Shown: positions 7,017 to 7,474 of the stretch, in pieces
Layout of the letters: every line of letters starts with the position of its first letter
Numbering within the stretch: the stretch's first letter is position 1
Origin: Paracoccaceae bacterium
Lineage (GTDB): Bacteria > Pseudomonadota > Alphaproteobacteria > Rhodobacterales > Rhodobacteraceae
Assembly: GCA_004566265.1 (NCBI GenBank)
Contig: SPLB01000136.1
Coordinates: 1 to 7,474 of the forward strand
Length of the DNA: 7,474 bases
Reading direction: 5' to 3'
Program-made: the position numbers and the translations under genes
Notes under the pieces: generated by a model
Told to the model about the DNA's origin: nothing
Database searches by the model: none
Seen by the model: the letters and a program-made list of their open reading frames with translations, nothing else

Positions 7017-7092
7017 GCAGCTGTCGCTCAACCAGTAGAGCAACGCATTCGGAATGCCGGGGTCGTAGGTGCGAGACCAATCAAAGACACCA
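7017..7092 (+). pseudogene. Decayed tRNA-Thr(CGT)-like sequence
   Basis: These 76 bases keep the register of a tRNA from end to end. The D stem GCTC/GAGC is at 7026-7029 and 7038-7041. The word GAGCAACGCATTCG, typical of tRNA-Thr(CGT), spans the D and anticodon arms. GGGTCGTAGG (7060-7069) matches the variable region and 5' T stem, and CCA sits at 7090-7092, exactly where a tRNA should end. Several features are broken. The acceptor stem has 4 mismatches out of 7. The anticodon stem has 2 mismatches. The anticodon position reads CGG rather than CGT. G18 is A and T55 is G, which removes the D-loop/T-loop contact. It is therefore probably a pseudogene. It may derive from an old duplication or from an integration site, but I see no integrase or second copy here. 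The comparison with tRNA-Thr is from memory. Confidence 0.65.
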
Positions 7093-7140
7093 CCGCTCCA
7101 ATATGCGATGAAGAAAAGTTGGCAAAACCCGGGTTGCCGC

Positions 7141-7174
7141 AAAAAAAGTCGCGCAGATTGCCCCACGCGCCTTT
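7141..7174 (-). terminator. Intrinsic terminator downstream of hemY
   Basis: On the minus strand, starting 27 bases after the hemY stop codon, bases 7174-7163 pair with 7145-7156. They form a stem of 12 positions with one mismatch (7170/7149) and two G-T pairs, closed by a 6-base loop (GGCAAT). The stem runs straight into seven T residues (7147-7141), three of which are counted in the stem. This is a classic Rho-independent shape and should insulate the GMC gene from hemY transcription. Confidence 0.75.
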
Positions 7175-7201
7175 CAGACTTTGGTGCATATGCCAGTCGG
7201 A

Positions 7202-7474
7202 TCAGCTGGCGATCTTTTCAGATTTTATCGCTTCCTTTTCTGCATCCGCCGGAGCCTGCGCTGCGGTGATGTCTTGCGGTGTGACCACTTCGACTTCTGC
7301 CACTGGCAGAGTGGAATCGGGTTGGCCAACAATCAAAGGCAACATCTGCGCCCCGGTTGCCATTGCGAACTCAGGTGTGTCCGGTCGCTTCCAGCTCAGG
7401 GTGTCAAAGCTTCCGCAGTTTTCGCAGACCGGTCGCCATTCGGCATGGATATGGTTGCAGCTGTCGCAGACCCA
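7202..7474 (-). CDS. hemY: Probable HemY-family protein, C-terminal end with zinc ribbon (partial)
   Basis: The last 90 codons are present and the start lies outside the window. The sequence opens with WVCDSCNHIHAEWRPVCENC and then GSFDTLSW. This is a CX2C-X10-CX2C zinc ribbon of rubredoxin type, followed by a proline- and alanine-rich, charged, probably disordered tail ending EKIAS. The C-terminus of the tetratricopeptide-repeat protein HemY in Rhodobacterales ends with such a ribbon followed by FDTLSW, and this is why I choose that name. HemY in this sense is the inner-membrane TPR protein linked to late haem synthesis, not protoporphyrinogen oxidase. The related TPR protein LapB also carries a C-terminal rubredoxin-like ribbon and is the main alternative. 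The TPR and membrane parts that would settle it are not visible. A terminator follows the stop codon. Confidence 0.65.
   Translation of the reverse strand, partial: WVCDSCNHIHAEWRPVCENCGSFDTLSWKRPDTPEFAMATGAQMLPLIVGQPDSTLPVAEVEVVTPQDITAAQAPADAEKEAIKSEKIAS

Larger units (their letters stand above)
6841..7201. other. Non-coding gap between hemY and the GMC gene
   Basis: This 361-base gap holds the hemY terminator (7141-7174), a decayed tRNA-like sequence (7017-7092) and the leader of the GMC gene (6841 to about 7016). The leader has a GC-rich imperfect inverted repeat around 6932-6968. It also has a TTGACG word on the minus strand near 6930, but no good -10 box at the right distance, so I do not call a promoter. 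No convincing small gene was found. Confidence 0.6.

Noticed and set aside
7017..7092. The tRNA-like stretch as a functional tRNA-Pro(CGG).
   Set aside because: The loop does read CGG, but the acceptor stem is mostly unpaired, the anticodon stem is broken and the D-loop/T-loop contact is lost. The flanking sequence matches tRNA-Thr, not tRNA-Pro.
7119..7140. Short inverted repeat GGCAA ... TTGCC near the hemY end, considered as a second terminator.
   Set aside because: The stem is only 5 bp and on the minus strand the T run precedes it. The hairpin at 7141-7174 is a much better terminator.

Overview
The window looks like chromosomal DNA of a flagellated alphaproteobacterium of the roseobacter group (Rhodobacterales). 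The evidence is the flagellar gene order motB-flgE-flgK-flgL-flgI, CtrA-type sites in front of two of these genes, and a HemY-type C-terminus carrying a zinc ribbon. The genus cannot be told from the sequence. All recognised protein genes lie on the minus strand, so transcription runs from high to low coordinates.

Layout from 7474 down to 1. (1) 7474-7202 is the 3' end of a gene that I read as hemY. It is followed by a good intrinsic terminator (7141-7174). (2) A non-coding gap of 361 bases follows. On the plus strand it holds a previously easy-to-miss, full-length but decayed tRNA-like sequence (7017-7092), most like tRNA-Thr(CGT). (3) 6840-5209 is a monocistronic-looking GMC-family flavoprotein dehydrogenase that resembles AlkJ and choline dehydrogenase. 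(4) A second gap of 359 bases ends in a CtrA-like promoter element. (5) The flagellar block follows: motB (4849-4004), a second CtrA-like element, flgE (3886-2585), flgK (2529-1084), flgL (1080-76) and the first 25 codons of flgI (76 to beyond position 1).

How the genes work together: MotB anchors the stator and carries its proton-binding aspartate. FlgE builds the hook. FlgK and FlgL form the hook-filament junction. FlgI is the P ring through which the rod turns. flgK, flgL and flgI are tightly packed (3-base gap, then a 1-base overlap) and are probably co-translated from the flgE promoter and by read-through from motB. The motB and flgE upstream regions share an exact 13-base word built onto a TTAR-N7-TTAR box (minus strand), at nearly the same distance from each start. 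This suggests co-regulation by CtrA, the known flagellar regulator of roseobacters.

Three genes (flgE, motB, GMC) have in-frame upstream ATGs that would over-extend them. In each case conserved N-terminal sequence plus a ribosome binding site exactly 7 bases before an internal ATG fix the start. No mobile element, CRISPR array or clearly novel multi-gene system was found. The most unusual items are the tRNA relic, the paired CtrA elements and a perfect 8-bp hairpin around the flgE stop codon.
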